From assembly GCA_028284235.1 (NCBI GenBank), contig JANQSC010000012.1, forward strand, positions 1-64,000: a DNA stretch of 64,000 nt, read 5' to 3'. Each line of letters opens with the position of its first letter. Within the stretch, counting starts at the first letter, position 1. Positions 1 through 8,807 of this stretch are shown piece by piece. Made by a program: the position numbers and the translations under genes. Below the pieces are notes generated by a model that ran no database searches, was not told where the DNA came from, and saw only the letters and a program-made list of their open reading frames with translations. The DNA is from Opitutaceae bacterium (GTDB taxonomy: Bacteria; Verrucomicrobiota; Verrucomicrobiia; Opitutales; Opitutaceae).

Positions 1-30
1 TACGCGGCGCTTCGCAAGCGAAGGCCCTAC
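1..30. repeat. Family E short palindromic repeat, copy 1
   Basis: These 30 bases recur identically at 47271-47300. The unit contains a CTTCGC-AA-GCGAAG hairpin and ends in GGCCCTAC, an end also found in related intergenic palindromes at 18239, 28683 and 51612. It may continue to the left of the window. Confidence 0.75.
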
Positions 31-118
31 ATTAGGTACAAATGTATATGAAAATCGATTACGAACGAGCGGTTGGTTTTTTGTTTATCAATTCTCCAAC
101 GCTGGTTTTGATACTCTC

Positions 119-1633
119 ATGAATTTTGCGCGACCTCTCCTATTGCTTCTCTTCTCTTTGTCTCCCGTGCGGGCGGACGACGCGAAGCCGAACATCGTTT
201 TTTTCCTGGTCGACGACATGGGCCTGATGGATACGTCGGTTCCCATGCTGACGGACAAACAGGGCAATCCGAAACGGCATCCGCTCAACGACTGGTATCG
301 CACGCCCAACATAGAGCGTCTCGCCGAGAAGGGGATCCGGTTTAGCAACTTTTACGCCCACACGGTTTGTTCGCCGACGCGTATTTCGATGATGACCGGG
401 CAGAACGCGGCCCGCCATCACACGACGCAGTTCATCAGTCCGGATCGTCGAAACACGGGCGAACGCGGACCGGAGGCTTGGAATTACGAAGGCCTCACAT
501 CCGAGAGCGTGACCCTTCCGCGACTGATGCGGGACGCGGGCTATCGAACGATCCATGTGGGGAAGGCTCACTTTGGCCCGGTGGGTCTCGAAGGGGAAGA
601 CCCGTTGAAATTGGGATTTGATGTGAATGTAGCGGGCTGCGCGTACGGCCAGCCGGGGAGCTACTGGGGAGAAGACGGCTATGGGAATCTGAATCCCAAG
701 CGACAACACCGGGCCATTCCCGGTTTGGAAAAGTACCACAAAACGGATACGTTTTTGACGGAGGCGCTCACGATCGAGGCGAAGGCGGAAATCGACCGGT
801 CGATTGAAATGGAGAAACCCTTCTACCTCTACCTGTCGCACTACGCGGTGCATTCGCCGTTTCAGTCGGATCCGAGGTTCGCGAGCGAGTATTCGGACGC
901 GAGCAAGGGAAAGTCGGGCGAGGCTTTCGCGACGCTTGTTGCGGGGGTGGACAAGTCGCTCGGCGACTTGATGGACCACTTGGAGACGAAGGGGATCGCG
1001 GAGAATACCTTGATCGTTCTGATGGGCGACAATGGTTCGGCGTCACCTTTCGGGAAAGCGAATGAGATTCGTTCCTCAGCCCCGTTGCGAGGCAAGAAGG
1101 CGACGCGCTGGGAAGGCGGCGTTCGCGTTCCGTTTATCGCCGCTTGGGCGACGCCGAACCAGGCGCATCCCGGGCAAGCGCGTTTGAAGATCGAGCAAGG
1201 CGGAATCCAAAGCCGCGTTGGGATTTGCTACGATATTTTCCCCACCTTTCTGGAGCTGGCGGGCGGGGCGCCGCCTTCGGACCATGTTGTGGACGGCCGT
1301 AGTCTAAAGACACTTTTCACGGGTAGAGCGGACCGTAGTCGCCAGGAGGTTTTCCTGTCCCATTTTCCGCACCCGCATTCGAACGACTACTTCACGACCT
1401 ATCGTCTAGGAAACTGGAAGTTGATCTACCGGTATTTCCCGGAGATGGAAGAGGGGGCGGCCCGCTTTGCATTGTACAATCTCAACGAGGACCCTTCGGA
1501 GAGTCGCGACCTGTCCGGCGAACGTCCCGGTCGTGTGAAGACGATGTTCGCCGCGATGACTCGAAGTCTGGATGAGATGGGGGCGCAGTATCCGGAATTG
1601 GATGGCCAGGCGCAGATTCCGTTGAAACCGTAA
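119..1633 (+). CDS. Secreted type I sulfatase (CSPTR active site)
   Basis: A hydrolase of the alkaline phosphatase superfamily that removes sulfate esters, probably from glycans outside the cytoplasm. A signal peptide (about residues 1-19, ending VRA) precedes the metal-binding start PNIVFFLVDDMG. The formylglycine site CSPTR lies at about C84, followed by MTGQ. The later metal-site motif is GDNGS, followed by the conserved LRGKK and WEGG segment. At 504 residues the length is normal for family S1. ATG 119 gives the signal peptide directly. A PQQ-like gene follows 99 bp downstream on the same strand. The substrate cannot be read from the sequence. The family assignment is secure. Confidence 0.93.
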   Translation: MNFARPLLLLLFSLSPVRADDAKPNIVFFLVDDMGLMDTSVPMLTDKQGNPKRHPLNDWYRTPNIERLAEKGIRFSNFYAHTVCSPTRISMMTGQNAARHHTTQFISPDRRNTGERGPEAWNYEGLTSESVTLPRLMRDAGYRTIHVGKAHFGPVGLEGEDPLKLGFDVNVAGCAYGQPGSYWGEDGYGNLNPKRQHRAIPGLEKYHKTDTFLTEALTIEAKAEIDRSIEMEKPFYLYLSHYAVHSPFQSDPRFASEYSDASKGKSGEAFATLVAGVDKSLGDLMDHLETKGIAENTLIVLMGDNGSASPFGKANEIRSSAPLRGKKATRWEGGVRVPFIAAWATPNQAHPGQARLKIEQGGIQSRVGICYDIFPTFLELAGGAPPSDHVVDGRSLKTLFTGRADRSRQEVFLSHFPHPHSNDYFTTYRLGNWKLIYRYFPEMEEGAARFALYNLNEDPSESRDLSGERPGRVKTMFAAMTRSLDEMGAQYPELDGQAQIPLKP

Positions 1634-1732
1634 AATGCAAGGGGCCGGCGACGGTCCGATTCGTGGAAATCGGTCGATCGCGCGGACATTTGTCTGGCCC
1701 TGTTCATCGAGGCGCGGTTTGCTCGCGTCACT

Positions 1733-3070
1733 ATGACGATTGGACGCGCATTGATTCCCTTTACCCTTGTTTTCTTGCCTTACTTGTCCGGAGAGGACTG
1801 GCCGAAGTGGCTCGGCCCGACGGGCGATTCGGTCTACCACGCTCAGAATACTGTGACTTCGATTCCCGACGGCGGACTCGCGACGCGCTGGGAGAGCCCG
1901 GTAGGGCTCGGCTACGGTGGTCCCTCGGTGGCCGATGGTCGCGTCTACGTGATGGACTATGTCAAATCATCGGGCGAGGTGACGAATCTCCCCAGTTCCT
2001 TGGACCCGTTGTCCGGCACGGAGCGCGTGCTTTGTTTCGACAGCGCGACCGGCCGGTTGATTTGGAGTTTTGAATACGCCCGCGACTACTTGATGTCGTA
2101 TCCATCCGGTCCCCGCTGTACTCCGATCGTCGACGACGGGCGCGTCTACGCCTTGGGGGCGGAAGGGGATCTCAACTGTCTCGACGCCGAGGATGGGGCC
2201 TTGATTTGGAGCAAGCGATTCAAGCAAGACTACGGAGCGGAAACGCCTGTGTGGGGCCATTCGGCCCACCCGCTGGTGCACGGGGACACGGTCTATTGCA
2301 TCGTGGGTGGCGAAGGGAGTTTGGCGGTCGCATTCGACAAGCACACAGGCGCGGAACGCTGGCGGGCGTTGTCGGCTTCGAGCCAAGGCTATTGCCCTCC
2401 GAGCATGTTGACGATTGACGGTGTCGACCAGTTGATCATTTGGCACCCGCAAGCAATCAACAGCTTGAATCCGGAAACGGGAGAAGTCTATTGGAGTGAA
2501 GCGATGAAGCCGACCTGGGGCGGGTCCATTCAAGCGCCGCGCATTTTGGGTAACCACTTGTTTGTGGGAGGACCGGGAGTGGCGGGCTATTTCGAGCTAG
2601 CGGTCAATAACGGCGTTCCCGAAGCGACTTTGCTCTGGAAAGGGGATAATCGAAACGCGGTGTATCCGGTGTCGGGCAACATCATTTTCGACGAGAAAGC
2701 CATTTACGCGGTCGACCAGAGATCGAGTTCTTTGACTGCCGTCGAGCGGGACGCAGGCGAGAAACTCTGGGAGACGCAAGAGCCGGTCTTGAAGGAGCCG
2801 AGCCGGAGGGAGCGTCATGGCACTGCGTTTTTGATGCGTCTCAGGGACACGGATACATACTATATTCTCAACGAGTCCGGCGATTTCATCGTCGCCAACA
2901 TCGATCCGTCCGGCTACGAGGAAATCGGAAGGCAGAACGTGATCGAGCCGACCAATTTCACATCGGGCCGGCCGGTAGTGTGGAGTTCTCCGGCGTTGGG
3001 CGACTCCTCCCTGTTCGCCCGCAATGACGAGAAAATCGTCGCCGTTGACTTGGCTGCGAAGTCGTATTGA
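1733..3070 (+). CDS. PQQ-like beta-propeller repeat protein
   Basis: A predicted exported protein with a short signal-like N terminus (LIPFTLVFLPYLSG) followed by WPKWLGPTGDSV, typical of Verrucomicrobia and Planctomycetes PQQ-like proteins. Repeated blades carry signatures such as VYVMDYV, LNCLDAEDGALIW, AFDKHTGAERW and LNPETGEVYW. These are outer-membrane-assembly or quinoprotein-like propellers that usually lack a demonstrated enzyme activity; no PQQ dehydrogenase active site is evident. It lies 99 bp after a sulfatase and may be co-transcribed with it. A weak hairpin plus T-run follows directly after the stop. A second, distinct member lies at 18314-19558. Confidence 0.85.
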   Translation: MTIGRALIPFTLVFLPYLSGEDWPKWLGPTGDSVYHAQNTVTSIPDGGLATRWESPVGLGYGGPSVADGRVYVMDYVKSSGEVTNLPSSLDPLSGTERVLCFDSATGRLIWSFEYARDYLMSYPSGPRCTPIVDDGRVYALGAEGDLNCLDAEDGALIWSKRFKQDYGAETPVWGHSAHPLVHGDTVYCIVGGEGSLAVAFDKHTGAERWRALSASSQGYCPPSMLTIDGVDQLIIWHPQAINSLNPETGEVYWSEAMKPTWGGSIQAPRILGNHLFVGGPGVAGYFELAVNNGVPEATLLWKGDNRNAVYPVSGNIIFDEKAIYAVDQRSSSLTAVERDAGEKLWETQEPVLKEPSRRERHGTAFLMRLRDTDTYYILNESGDFIVANIDPSGYEEIGRQNVIEPTNFTSGRPVVWSSPALGDSSLFARNDEKIVAVDLAAKSY

Positions 3071-3098
3071 GAAATAGCCTCCTATTTCAGAGTTTTTT
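3071..3098 (+). terminator. Weak intrinsic terminator after the PQQ-like gene
   Basis: The 7-bp stem GAAATAG / CTATTTC with a 4-nt loop is followed by AGAGTTTTTT. The stem is A/T rich, so termination strength is uncertain. Confidence 0.5.
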
Positions 3099-3102
3099 GA
3101 TT

Positions 3103-3304
3103 AACAGTGATCTCTCCGAGATCAAATCTCGTCCCGTCGAGACGGGACGAGAGCCACCGACTTTGTCGGGGTCTCCGACAGGATCGCTTCGCGAACACGA
3201 TCTATTGAACGTTTTATAGTAGCGAATGGCAACAATGGGCATTATCGACTGATCCTTGTCCCGTCCCGTCTCTGACGGGAACATTTCGCCGCAAGGCGAC
3301 TGTT
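3103..3304. repeat. Family A multi-hairpin repeats, inverted pair
   Basis: A forward copy starts AACAG (3103) and runs hairpin TGATCTC/GAGATCA, linker AAT, an 11-bp perfect hairpin at 3128-3151, a GTCGG hairpin, then CAGGAT and CGC-TTC-GCG followed by GAAC (to about 3209). A reverse copy ends at 3304 (CTGTT) with hairpin CGCC/GGCG and linker ATT. They fill the gap between the convergent PQQ-like and sbtB-like genes. No ORF is supported here. Confidence 0.75.
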
Positions 3305-3326
3305 AGAACAAAAAACGCGCTCTGCC

Positions 3327-3650
3327 TCAGCTCTGTTCGTCCGGCTCTTCGCCGGCGAATTTGGCTCCGCGCATGACTTTCACGTCGACGACCCAAGTGA
3401 TGACGGCGAAATCGTCGAAGTAGTTGTCCGCGAGTTTTTCGAGGATGGCGTCGGCGGTCGCTTCGGTGACGATTGTATCGATTTGGATATTACGGCCTTC
3501 CCAGTCGCTGGCGCGAACGCCGCGCGAGCCTTCGCCTTCGACGGATGCCATTGTGAACCCGGTAGCCCCTTCGCTACGGATGAGGTCGATGAGCGGGTCT
3601 TTCAAGAGTCGCTCGGCGACGATGGTGAGTTTGGAGAGAGTGACTTTCAT
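3327..3650 (-). CDS. sbtB: SbtB-like P-II family signalling protein
   Basis: A 107-residue P-II-like protein. The segments EGATGFTMASVEGEGSRGVR and FFDDFAVI-like NYFDDFAVI, and a C-terminal VKVMRGAKF, match the SbtB branch of P-II proteins. SbtB binds adenine nucleotides including cAMP and controls the bicarbonate transporter SbtA. Start ATG 3650 gives KLTIVAERLL near the N terminus; the much longer open frame upstream is out of frame with sbtA coding and is discarded. It lies 14 bp after the sbtA-like gene, so the two are almost certainly co-transcribed. The C-terminal redox CGPxGC segment of cyanobacterial SbtB is absent: the protein ends EEPDEQS. Confidence 0.85.
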   Translation of the reverse strand: MKVTLSKLTIVAERLLKDPLIDLIRSEGATGFTMASVEGEGSRGVRASDWEGRNIQIDTIVTEATADAILEKLADNYFDDFAVITWVVDVKVMRGAKFAGEEPDEQS

Positions 3651-3664
3651 GGAGGGCCTTTCGT

Positions 3665-4627
3665 TTAGGGGAGCGCGATTGACTCGACCCAAGGGGCGAG
3701 GGCGATCAGGACGGGAATCCCGACGGCGAGGTTGAAGGGGAAGGTAATTCCCAAGGCCATGGTCAGATAGATGCCGGGACTGGCCTTGGGCAAGGCGATA
3801 CGTACCGCGGCGGGGGCGGCGATGTAGGACGCGCTGCCTACCATTGCGCCAAGCACAGCGGCGCCTCCTTGAGTCATCCCACTCAGGACTCCGGCAAACA
3901 AGCCGGCGACGCCGTGAATCATCGGAAGGACGCAGGCTAGCACGACGATCATCCAGCCAGCGGCGCTGAGATCTTTCAGGCGTCGAGCGGCGACGATGCC
4001 GAGTTCGAGCAGGAACAGGCAAAGCACACCTTTGAACGGGGTAATGAAAAAAGGAGCGACTGTATCGACTTTCTGGGTGCCGCATACGGTGCCGATGATC
4101 ATCGCGCCAACCAGAAGCAGAATGCTCTTCCCGGTGAGGATCTCGTGGATTGCCTGTTTGATTCCACCGCCGCGGAGGTTTTGAGCGAGCATGAGGCCGA
4201 TGATGATGCCCGGGATTTCGAGAATCGCGACGAGGGCGGCCAGATAGCCTTCGGGGTCGAGCCCGGCCGCTTTCGTCGCTTCGAGGGCGGCGAGAAATGT
4301 CACCGCGGAAACCGATCCGTAGTGGGCCGCGGTCGCGGAGGCGTCGACTCGCGACAGTCGACCGACGTATCGCAGTAGTAAAAAAGCGGATACTGGCGTG
4401 AGGATGCCGAGGATGCAGGTGGCGACTGCCGGGGCGAATAAGTCGCCAATCGGAGTCTCGGACACGGCGGCTCCGCCTTTCAGTCCGATCGCGAAGAGGA
4501 GGTAGATGGACAGACCTTGGTAGAGGGCGCCGGGAATTTCGAGATCGCTTCGAACCCAGCACGCGATCATGCCGAGAACAAAGGAAAGAACGATTGGCGA
4601 GACTAGGTTTTGAATGACGAGGTCCAT
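3665..4627 (-). CDS. sbtA: SbtA-like sodium-dependent bicarbonate transporter
   Basis: A 320-residue, highly hydrophobic protein with about ten membrane segments arranged as two halves. The N terminus (LVSPIVLSFVLGMIA) and the segments IYLLFAIGLKGGAAV and AAHYGSVSAVTFLAA are characteristic of the SbtA (DUF897) family, which takes up bicarbonate with sodium at the inner membrane. The adjacent SbtB-like gene strongly supports the assignment. In cyanobacteria the pair feeds a carbon-concentrating mechanism. Here, in a likely heterotroph, it more plausibly supplies bicarbonate for carboxylations; the neighbouring purK product uses bicarbonate directly, though purEK may be adjacent only by chance. 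Confidence 0.88.
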   Translation of the reverse strand: MDLVIQNLVSPIVLSFVLGMIACWVRSDLEIPGALYQGLSIYLLFAIGLKGGAAVSETPIGDLFAPAVATCILGILTPVSAFLLLRYVGRLSRVDASATAAHYGSVSAVTFLAALEATKAAGLDPEGYLAALVAILEIPGIIIGLMLAQNLRGGGIKQAIHEILTGKSILLLVGAMIIGTVCGTQKVDTVAPFFITPFKGVLCLFLLELGIVAARRLKDLSAAGWMIVVLACVLPMIHGVAGLFAGVLSGMTQGGAAVLGAMVGSASYIAAPAAVRIALPKASPGIYLTMALGITFPFNLAVGIPVLIALAPWVESIALP

Positions 4628-4683
4628 TGAGCTACGGGAGATAAGACCCTTGGAGGCTCCCGATTGTCAATGGAGATCGAACG

Positions 4684-5841
4684 TCAATCGATGGGAGGGA
4701 GTCCGTATTGAACGCGGCATTCGGACGCGCGGCGGATGGCTTCTTCCCGGGTAGGCGCCACGAAGGTGACGTGCCCCATTTTTCGTCCGGGTCGGGCCCC
4801 CGACTTTCCGTAGATGTGCAGGTTGGCTCCGGGCGTGGCCAGGATGGGCGACCAGTCGGGAGGCGTTTCGGGGCCGGGCCAGAGATCGCCGAGCAAGTTC
4901 CACATGACCGCGGGCTGGAAGAGTTCGACGCTGCCGAGTGGGAGTCCGCTGATCGCTCTCACTTGTTGTCCGAATTGGGAAGTCGCGCAGGCGTCGATGG
5001 TGTGATGCCCGGAATTGTGGGCCCGAGGGGCGAGTTCGTTGACGAGGACGCGGCCTTGGGTGTCGATGAAGAACTCGACTGCGAGCACGCCGATGTAGTC
5101 CATCGATTCCGCGACGGACACGGCGATTTTCCGAGCGTCTTCCAGCGGTTCGGGTTCGAGGCGCGAAGGAAGAATGGACACGTCTAGAATGTGGTTGCGG
5201 TGCTGGTTCTCGGCGGGGTCGAAGGTTCGGGATTCTCCGTTAGCGCCGCGGCAAACGATGACTGAAAACTCTGCTGCGAGGTCGATTTTTTCTTCGACTA
5301 CCGCGCGGGCTCCGTCGAAGGCGTCCCAAATCGCGTCGAGCTCGGAATCGGGGGCGCCTTTATCGACGGCTTTCTGACCCTTGCCGTCGTATCCAAATTC
5401 TGCGGTTTTGACGATTACGTCGGACTGCATGCGTTTGAACGCGTCCTTGAGCTCCTCTGCCGATCCGGCGGTTTCGAATCGGGCGCAGGGGAACCCGTTT
5501 TTGGAGAGGAAGCGCTTCTCGCGTTCGCGGTGCTGGCAGGTAGTCACCGCTTTGGAACCGGGCATGAGGGGAATCCGGGCTTCGACGGCTTCGAGCAGGG
5601 CTTGAGGGACGTTTTCGAACTCGACGGTCGCGACATCGACGCGGTCGATGAATTGCTCGAGAGTGTCCGGGTCGTCGAAAGGTTCCTCGAAGACGAGATC
5701 GGCGGTGTAGGCGGCGCCGGAAACGTCGCCGCCGGTCCATTTGAGCACTTTGAAGCCCATGCGGCGCGCGTCGAGAGCGAGCATTCGCCCGAGCTGTCCG
5801 CCTCCGAGGACGCCGATCCAGTTGTTGGCGCCGGGATTCAT
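4684..5841 (-). CDS. purK: 5-(carboxyamino)imidazole ribonucleotide synthase PurK
   Basis: An ATP-grasp enzyme of de novo purine synthesis that makes N5-CAIR from AIR, ATP and bicarbonate in the cytoplasm. Visible features are the N-terminal [13 protein letters not shown], the ATP-grasp segments [12 protein letters not shown] and [14 protein letters not shown], and [19 protein letters not shown]. The chosen ATG (5841) overlaps the purE stop by 4 bases (ATGA), so the two are translationally coupled; 30 upstream in-frame residues belong to the purE overlap and are not coding. The protein is 385 residues, normal for PurK. Confidence 0.95.
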   Translation of the reverse strand: MNPGANNWIGVLGGGQLGRMLALDARRMGFKVLKWTGGDVSGAAYTADLVFEEPFDDPDTLEQFIDRVDVATVEFENVPQALLEAVEARIPLMPGSKAVTTCQHREREKRFLSKNGFPCARFETAGSAEELKDAFKRMQSDVIVKTAEFGYDGKGQKAVDKGAPDSELDAIWDAFDGARAVVEEKIDLAAEFSVIVCRGANGESRTFDPAENQHRNHILDVSILPSRLEPEPLEDARKIAVSVAESMDYIGVLAVEFFIDTQGRVLVNELAPRAHNSGHHTIDACATSQFGQQVRAISGLPLGSVELFQPAVMWNLLGDLWPGPETPPDWSPILATPGANLHIYGKSGARPGRKMGHVTFVAPTREEAIRRASECRVQYGLPPID

Positions 5842-6341
5842 TCGATGGGTGGGAGAGTGGTATCTTCGACGGTCTGACGTTGGCGCTCTCGAAACGCGTC
5901 GAGTTTGGCCGCGAGTTCGGAGTCCCCGCACGCGGCGAGTTGGGCAACTGCGAACAAACCCGCGTTTATGGCCCCGGCTTTGCCGATGGCGAAGGTGGCG
6001 ACTGGGACGCCTGCGGGCATTTGGACGATCGAGAGGAGAGAGTCGACGCCGTTGAGAACGCGGGACTGGACGGGCACGGCGAGGACGGGGAGCGGTGTGA
6101 TGGCCGCGGCCATTCCGGGGAGGTGCGCGGCTCCTCCGGCTCCGGCGATGAGGATTTTCAGCCCGCGCTCGGCTGCGGACTCGGCGTAGTTGTAGAGGAG
6201 TTTAGGCGTTCGGTGGGCGCTGACGACTTTGGACTCCCAAGCGACTCCGAAGTCGTCGAGTGTCCGGGCCGCGTGTTCGAGAGTGGGCCAGTCGGATTGA
6301 CTGCCCATGATAATGCCGATTTGTGGGGAGGATTGCGTCAT
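5838..6341 (-). CDS. purE: 5-(carboxyamino)imidazole ribonucleotide mutase PurE (class I)
   Basis: Converts N5-CAIR to CAIR, the step after PurK. The 167-residue protein shows the family motifs [12 protein letters not shown] near the N terminus, SAHRTP, and [14 protein letters not shown]. The presence of purK next to it marks it as the class I mutase. Transcription is purE then purK on the minus strand, with a 4-base overlap. Confidence 0.95.
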   Translation of the reverse strand: MTQSSPQIGIIMGSQSDWPTLEHAARTLDDFGVAWESKVVSAHRTPKLLYNYAESAAERGLKILIAGAGGAAHLPGMAAAITPLPVLAVPVQSRVLNGVDSLLSIVQMPAGVPVATFAIGKAGAINAGLFAVAQLAACGDSELAAKLDAFRERQRQTVEDTTLPPIE

Positions 6342-6516
6342 GGTTCTGTCCTTGCAGTAGAGGGTGTAAAGGGGCCAGCGGGGTCAATGGAATTTCACGG
6401 GCGGGCGGCTTTTTTTTGTCCCATCGTTGCGTGTGGGGTTTCGGGTGGTCAACGCTTGAGTATAAAATGCGGGAAAGAACCTGGTCTCGCCATTCGTCGC
6501 GCGCTAGTTCCACGGG

Positions 6517-8046
6517 ATGCGACTTTGGCCATGTTCTCCGTTCTTCTCGGTTGTGAAGACGATTATCAATTCGCTTTTTTTCCTTCTGGGCGCGGCCCAG
6601 CTTGCGAACGCGGACGCTCGACCCAACATCGTGTGGATTGTCGTGGACGACATGTCGGCGAGTTTCTCATGCTATGGGGAAACGGCGATCGAGACGCCGC
6701 GCGTCGATCGAATGGCGAGCGAAGGAGTTCGGTTTACGCGGGCGTACGCGACGTCTCCGGTTTGTTCGACATTCCGCTCGGCCATGATTACGGGCATGTA
6801 CCAGACGTCGATCGGGGTCCATCACCATCGGAGCGGACGCGGGGCGCATCGTATTCAACTTCCGGATGGCGCGCGTCCGGTTCCGGAGTATTTTCAGGAG
6901 GCGGGCTATTGGACGTGTATCGGGAGTGGTTTACCGGGGGTCGATCATCGGGGCGTCTCGACCGATTCCGATGCGCGTGGCAAGACGGACTACAATTTCG
7001 AATGGAACGCGGAAATGTACGACAGCCATGATTGGGCGGGGCGGGCGAACGGGCAGCCCTTTTTCATGCAAGTACAGTTGAACGGCGGCAAGATTCGCGG
7101 CGACTCGGCCGAGAGAAATGCGGCTCTGGTAGATCGCATGGAAGCGGAGTTCGGCGCCGCGACCGATCCGGAGAGCGTGGAGCTTCCGCCGTACTATCCC
7201 CGCGATCCGGTTTTGTTGCGCGACTGGTCGACTTATTTGGATAGCGTGCGGGTCACGGACTGGCATGTGGGGCGCGTTCTGGATCGTTTGAAATCGGAAG
7301 GGCTTCTTGAGAATACGCTGGTCGTGTTTTTTACGGATCACGGGATCAGTCATGCTCGCGGCAAACAGTTCATCTACGATGAGGGCGCGCATATACCGCT
7401 CGTTATTCGCGGCCCGGGTATTGAAAAAGGGGAGACGCGCACGGACTTGGTAGAGCACATCGACGTGGCGGCGCTTTCTCTCGCGGCGGCGGGAATCGAG
7501 ATTCCCGAGCGGATGGAAGGCGACGACATTCTCGCGGCGGACTATTTGCCGAAGCGGGCGGTGTTTGCGGCGCGCGATCGCTGCGGAGAGGCGGACGACC
7601 GTATCCGGTCCGCGCGTACGGAGCACTACTTGTACATTAGAAACTTCTACCCGGAGCGCCCGCACCTCATGCCGAGCGAGTACAAGGAGAACAAGCTTAT
7701 CATCAAGCGGCTGCGGCAACTTCGATCGGAGGGCAAGGTGAGCGAGCTGACGGAGCGTATCCTGTTTTCGCCCACGCGTCCGCCGGAGGAGCTGTACTTG
7801 TACAAGCAGGACCGCTGGCAGATTCGAAATCTAGCCGACGACCCGAGGTATCAGGCGGCGTTGGCGAACCACCGAGAGCGGCTGGATCGATGGATCGTCG
7901 ATACGGGAGATCAGGGGCCGGAATCGTTGGAAGTCTATATTTTGGAGACGGAAGACCAAATGCAGTCGACCCGCAACGTGGCGTCGCGGGAGCGCTATCG
8001 CCAGAATTCCGAACTCTACAAGCGCTGGCGGAGCGAGGGGAAGTAG
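6517..8046 (+). CDS. Secreted sulfatase with atypical CSTFR active site
   Basis: A family S1 sulfatase of 509 residues. RPNIVWIVVDDMS supplies the first metal ligands, and FFTDHGISHARGKQ with the following EGAHIPL the later active-site region. The formylglycine position is CSTFR at about C83 instead of the usual C-x-P-x-R. The following context (SAMITGMYQTSIGVHHHR) and the overall layout resemble N-sulfoglucosamine sulfohydrolase-like sulfatases. The N terminus is ambiguous: ATG 6517 places 12 residues before the hydrophobic segment, and an in-frame GTG at 6553 begins right before it. It is divergent from purE and is followed by the sigma factor gene 206 bp downstream. Confidence 0.88.
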   Translation: MRLWPCSPFFSVVKTIINSLFFLLGAAQLANADARPNIVWIVVDDMSASFSCYGETAIETPRVDRMASEGVRFTRAYATSPVCSTFRSAMITGMYQTSIGVHHHRSGRGAHRIQLPDGARPVPEYFQEAGYWTCIGSGLPGVDHRGVSTDSDARGKTDYNFEWNAEMYDSHDWAGRANGQPFFMQVQLNGGKIRGDSAERNAALVDRMEAEFGAATDPESVELPPYYPRDPVLLRDWSTYLDSVRVTDWHVGRVLDRLKSEGLLENTLVVFFTDHGISHARGKQFIYDEGAHIPLVIRGPGIEKGETRTDLVEHIDVAALSLAAAGIEIPERMEGDDILAADYLPKRAVFAARDRCGEADDRIRSARTEHYLYIRNFYPERPHLMPSEYKENKLIIKRLRQLRSEGKVSELTERILFSPTRPPEELYLYKQDRWQIRNLADDPRYQAALANHRERLDRWIVDTGDQGPESLEVYILETEDQMQSTRNVASRERYRQNSELYKRWRSEGK

Positions 8047-8252
8047 GCCGGCTGGATTCGAGGTTGGAGAAGGCCGGCGTTCCCAAATCTCCAGAAATTT
8101 CGAATTTTTTTAGGGGTGTTCTCGGTTCGGTTCGTTTCAGGTTGATGCGGTGAACCGGGCGCCCGTCGACATCGTGGCGCTGCTTGTGGTTTTCCGCCTT
8201 GTTTTGACACCCCGATCCAGATAGAAAATTCGATAGAAACGCTGCTGACAGG

Positions 8253-8807
8253 ATGGCCGATCCACTGAAGATACCCCAGTTTAACTCGGAGGAGAACGAA
8301 TGGTTCCAGCGGGAGCTCCACCCGCACGCGTCCATGCTTCGATCGTGGTTGGCGGCTCGATTTCCGTCTATATCCGACTTTGAGGATTTGATTCAGGACG
8401 CGTATATTCGGACGGTAAAGCGGCACCGGAAGAAACGATTGTCGGCGGCGAAACCCTTTCTTTTCGCGACGGCTCGAAATCTCTGCATCGACTCCCTTAG
8501 ACGGGATAAGCTCGTTCGTTTCGAGCCTTTGGCGGAATTGGATTCGCGAGGCGTTTGGGATCAGGCGAAAGGGGTTCCGGACCGGATAGTCGCCATGGAG
8601 GAGTACGAGATTTTGGCCCGGGCGATCGAGTCCTTGCCGAAGAAGTGTCGGCGGGTGTTTACGCTGCGCAAGATTTACGGACTGCCGTTGAGGCAAATCG
8701 CCAACGAACTAGGCATATCCGTCAAGACGGTGGAGGCCCAGATCTCCATTGGGGTGAAGCGGTGTCGCGAGTTTTTTCTCAAGCTTCAAGACGAGGTTAA
8801 TAGATGA
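8253..8807 (+). CDS. ECF-type RNA polymerase sigma factor (receptor module 1)
   Basis: A 184-residue sigma-70 family protein with only regions 2 and 4. Region 2 includes FEDLIQDAYIRTVKRH and PFLFATARNLCIDSLRR. Region 4 contains SLPKKCRRVFTLRKIYGLPL and the helix-turn-helix segment GISVKTVEAQISIGVKRC. It is the FecI-type partner of the FecR-like gene, which begins within its stop codon (ATGA overlap), and probably directs transcription of the TonB receptor downstream. A GAAAATTC sequence at 8224-8231 lies just upstream. Confidence 0.92.
   Translation: MADPLKIPQFNSEENEWFQRELHPHASMLRSWLAARFPSISDFEDLIQDAYIRTVKRHRKKRLSAAKPFLFATARNLCIDSLRRDKLVRFEPLAELDSRGVWDQAKGVPDRIVAMEEYEILARAIESLPKKCRRVFTLRKIYGLPLRQIANELGISVKTVEAQISIGVKRCREFFLKLQDEVNR

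Noticed and set aside
3651..4562. Long minus-strand ORF continuing upstream of the SbtB-like start
   Set aside because: It is Arg/Pro-rich shadow sequence in another frame of the sbtA-like gene; only the last 107 residues are real.
5880..7031. 383-codon plus-strand ORF across purE and the following sulfatase
   Set aside because: It is antisense to purE and out of frame in the sulfatase; Gly/Arg-rich with no motif.
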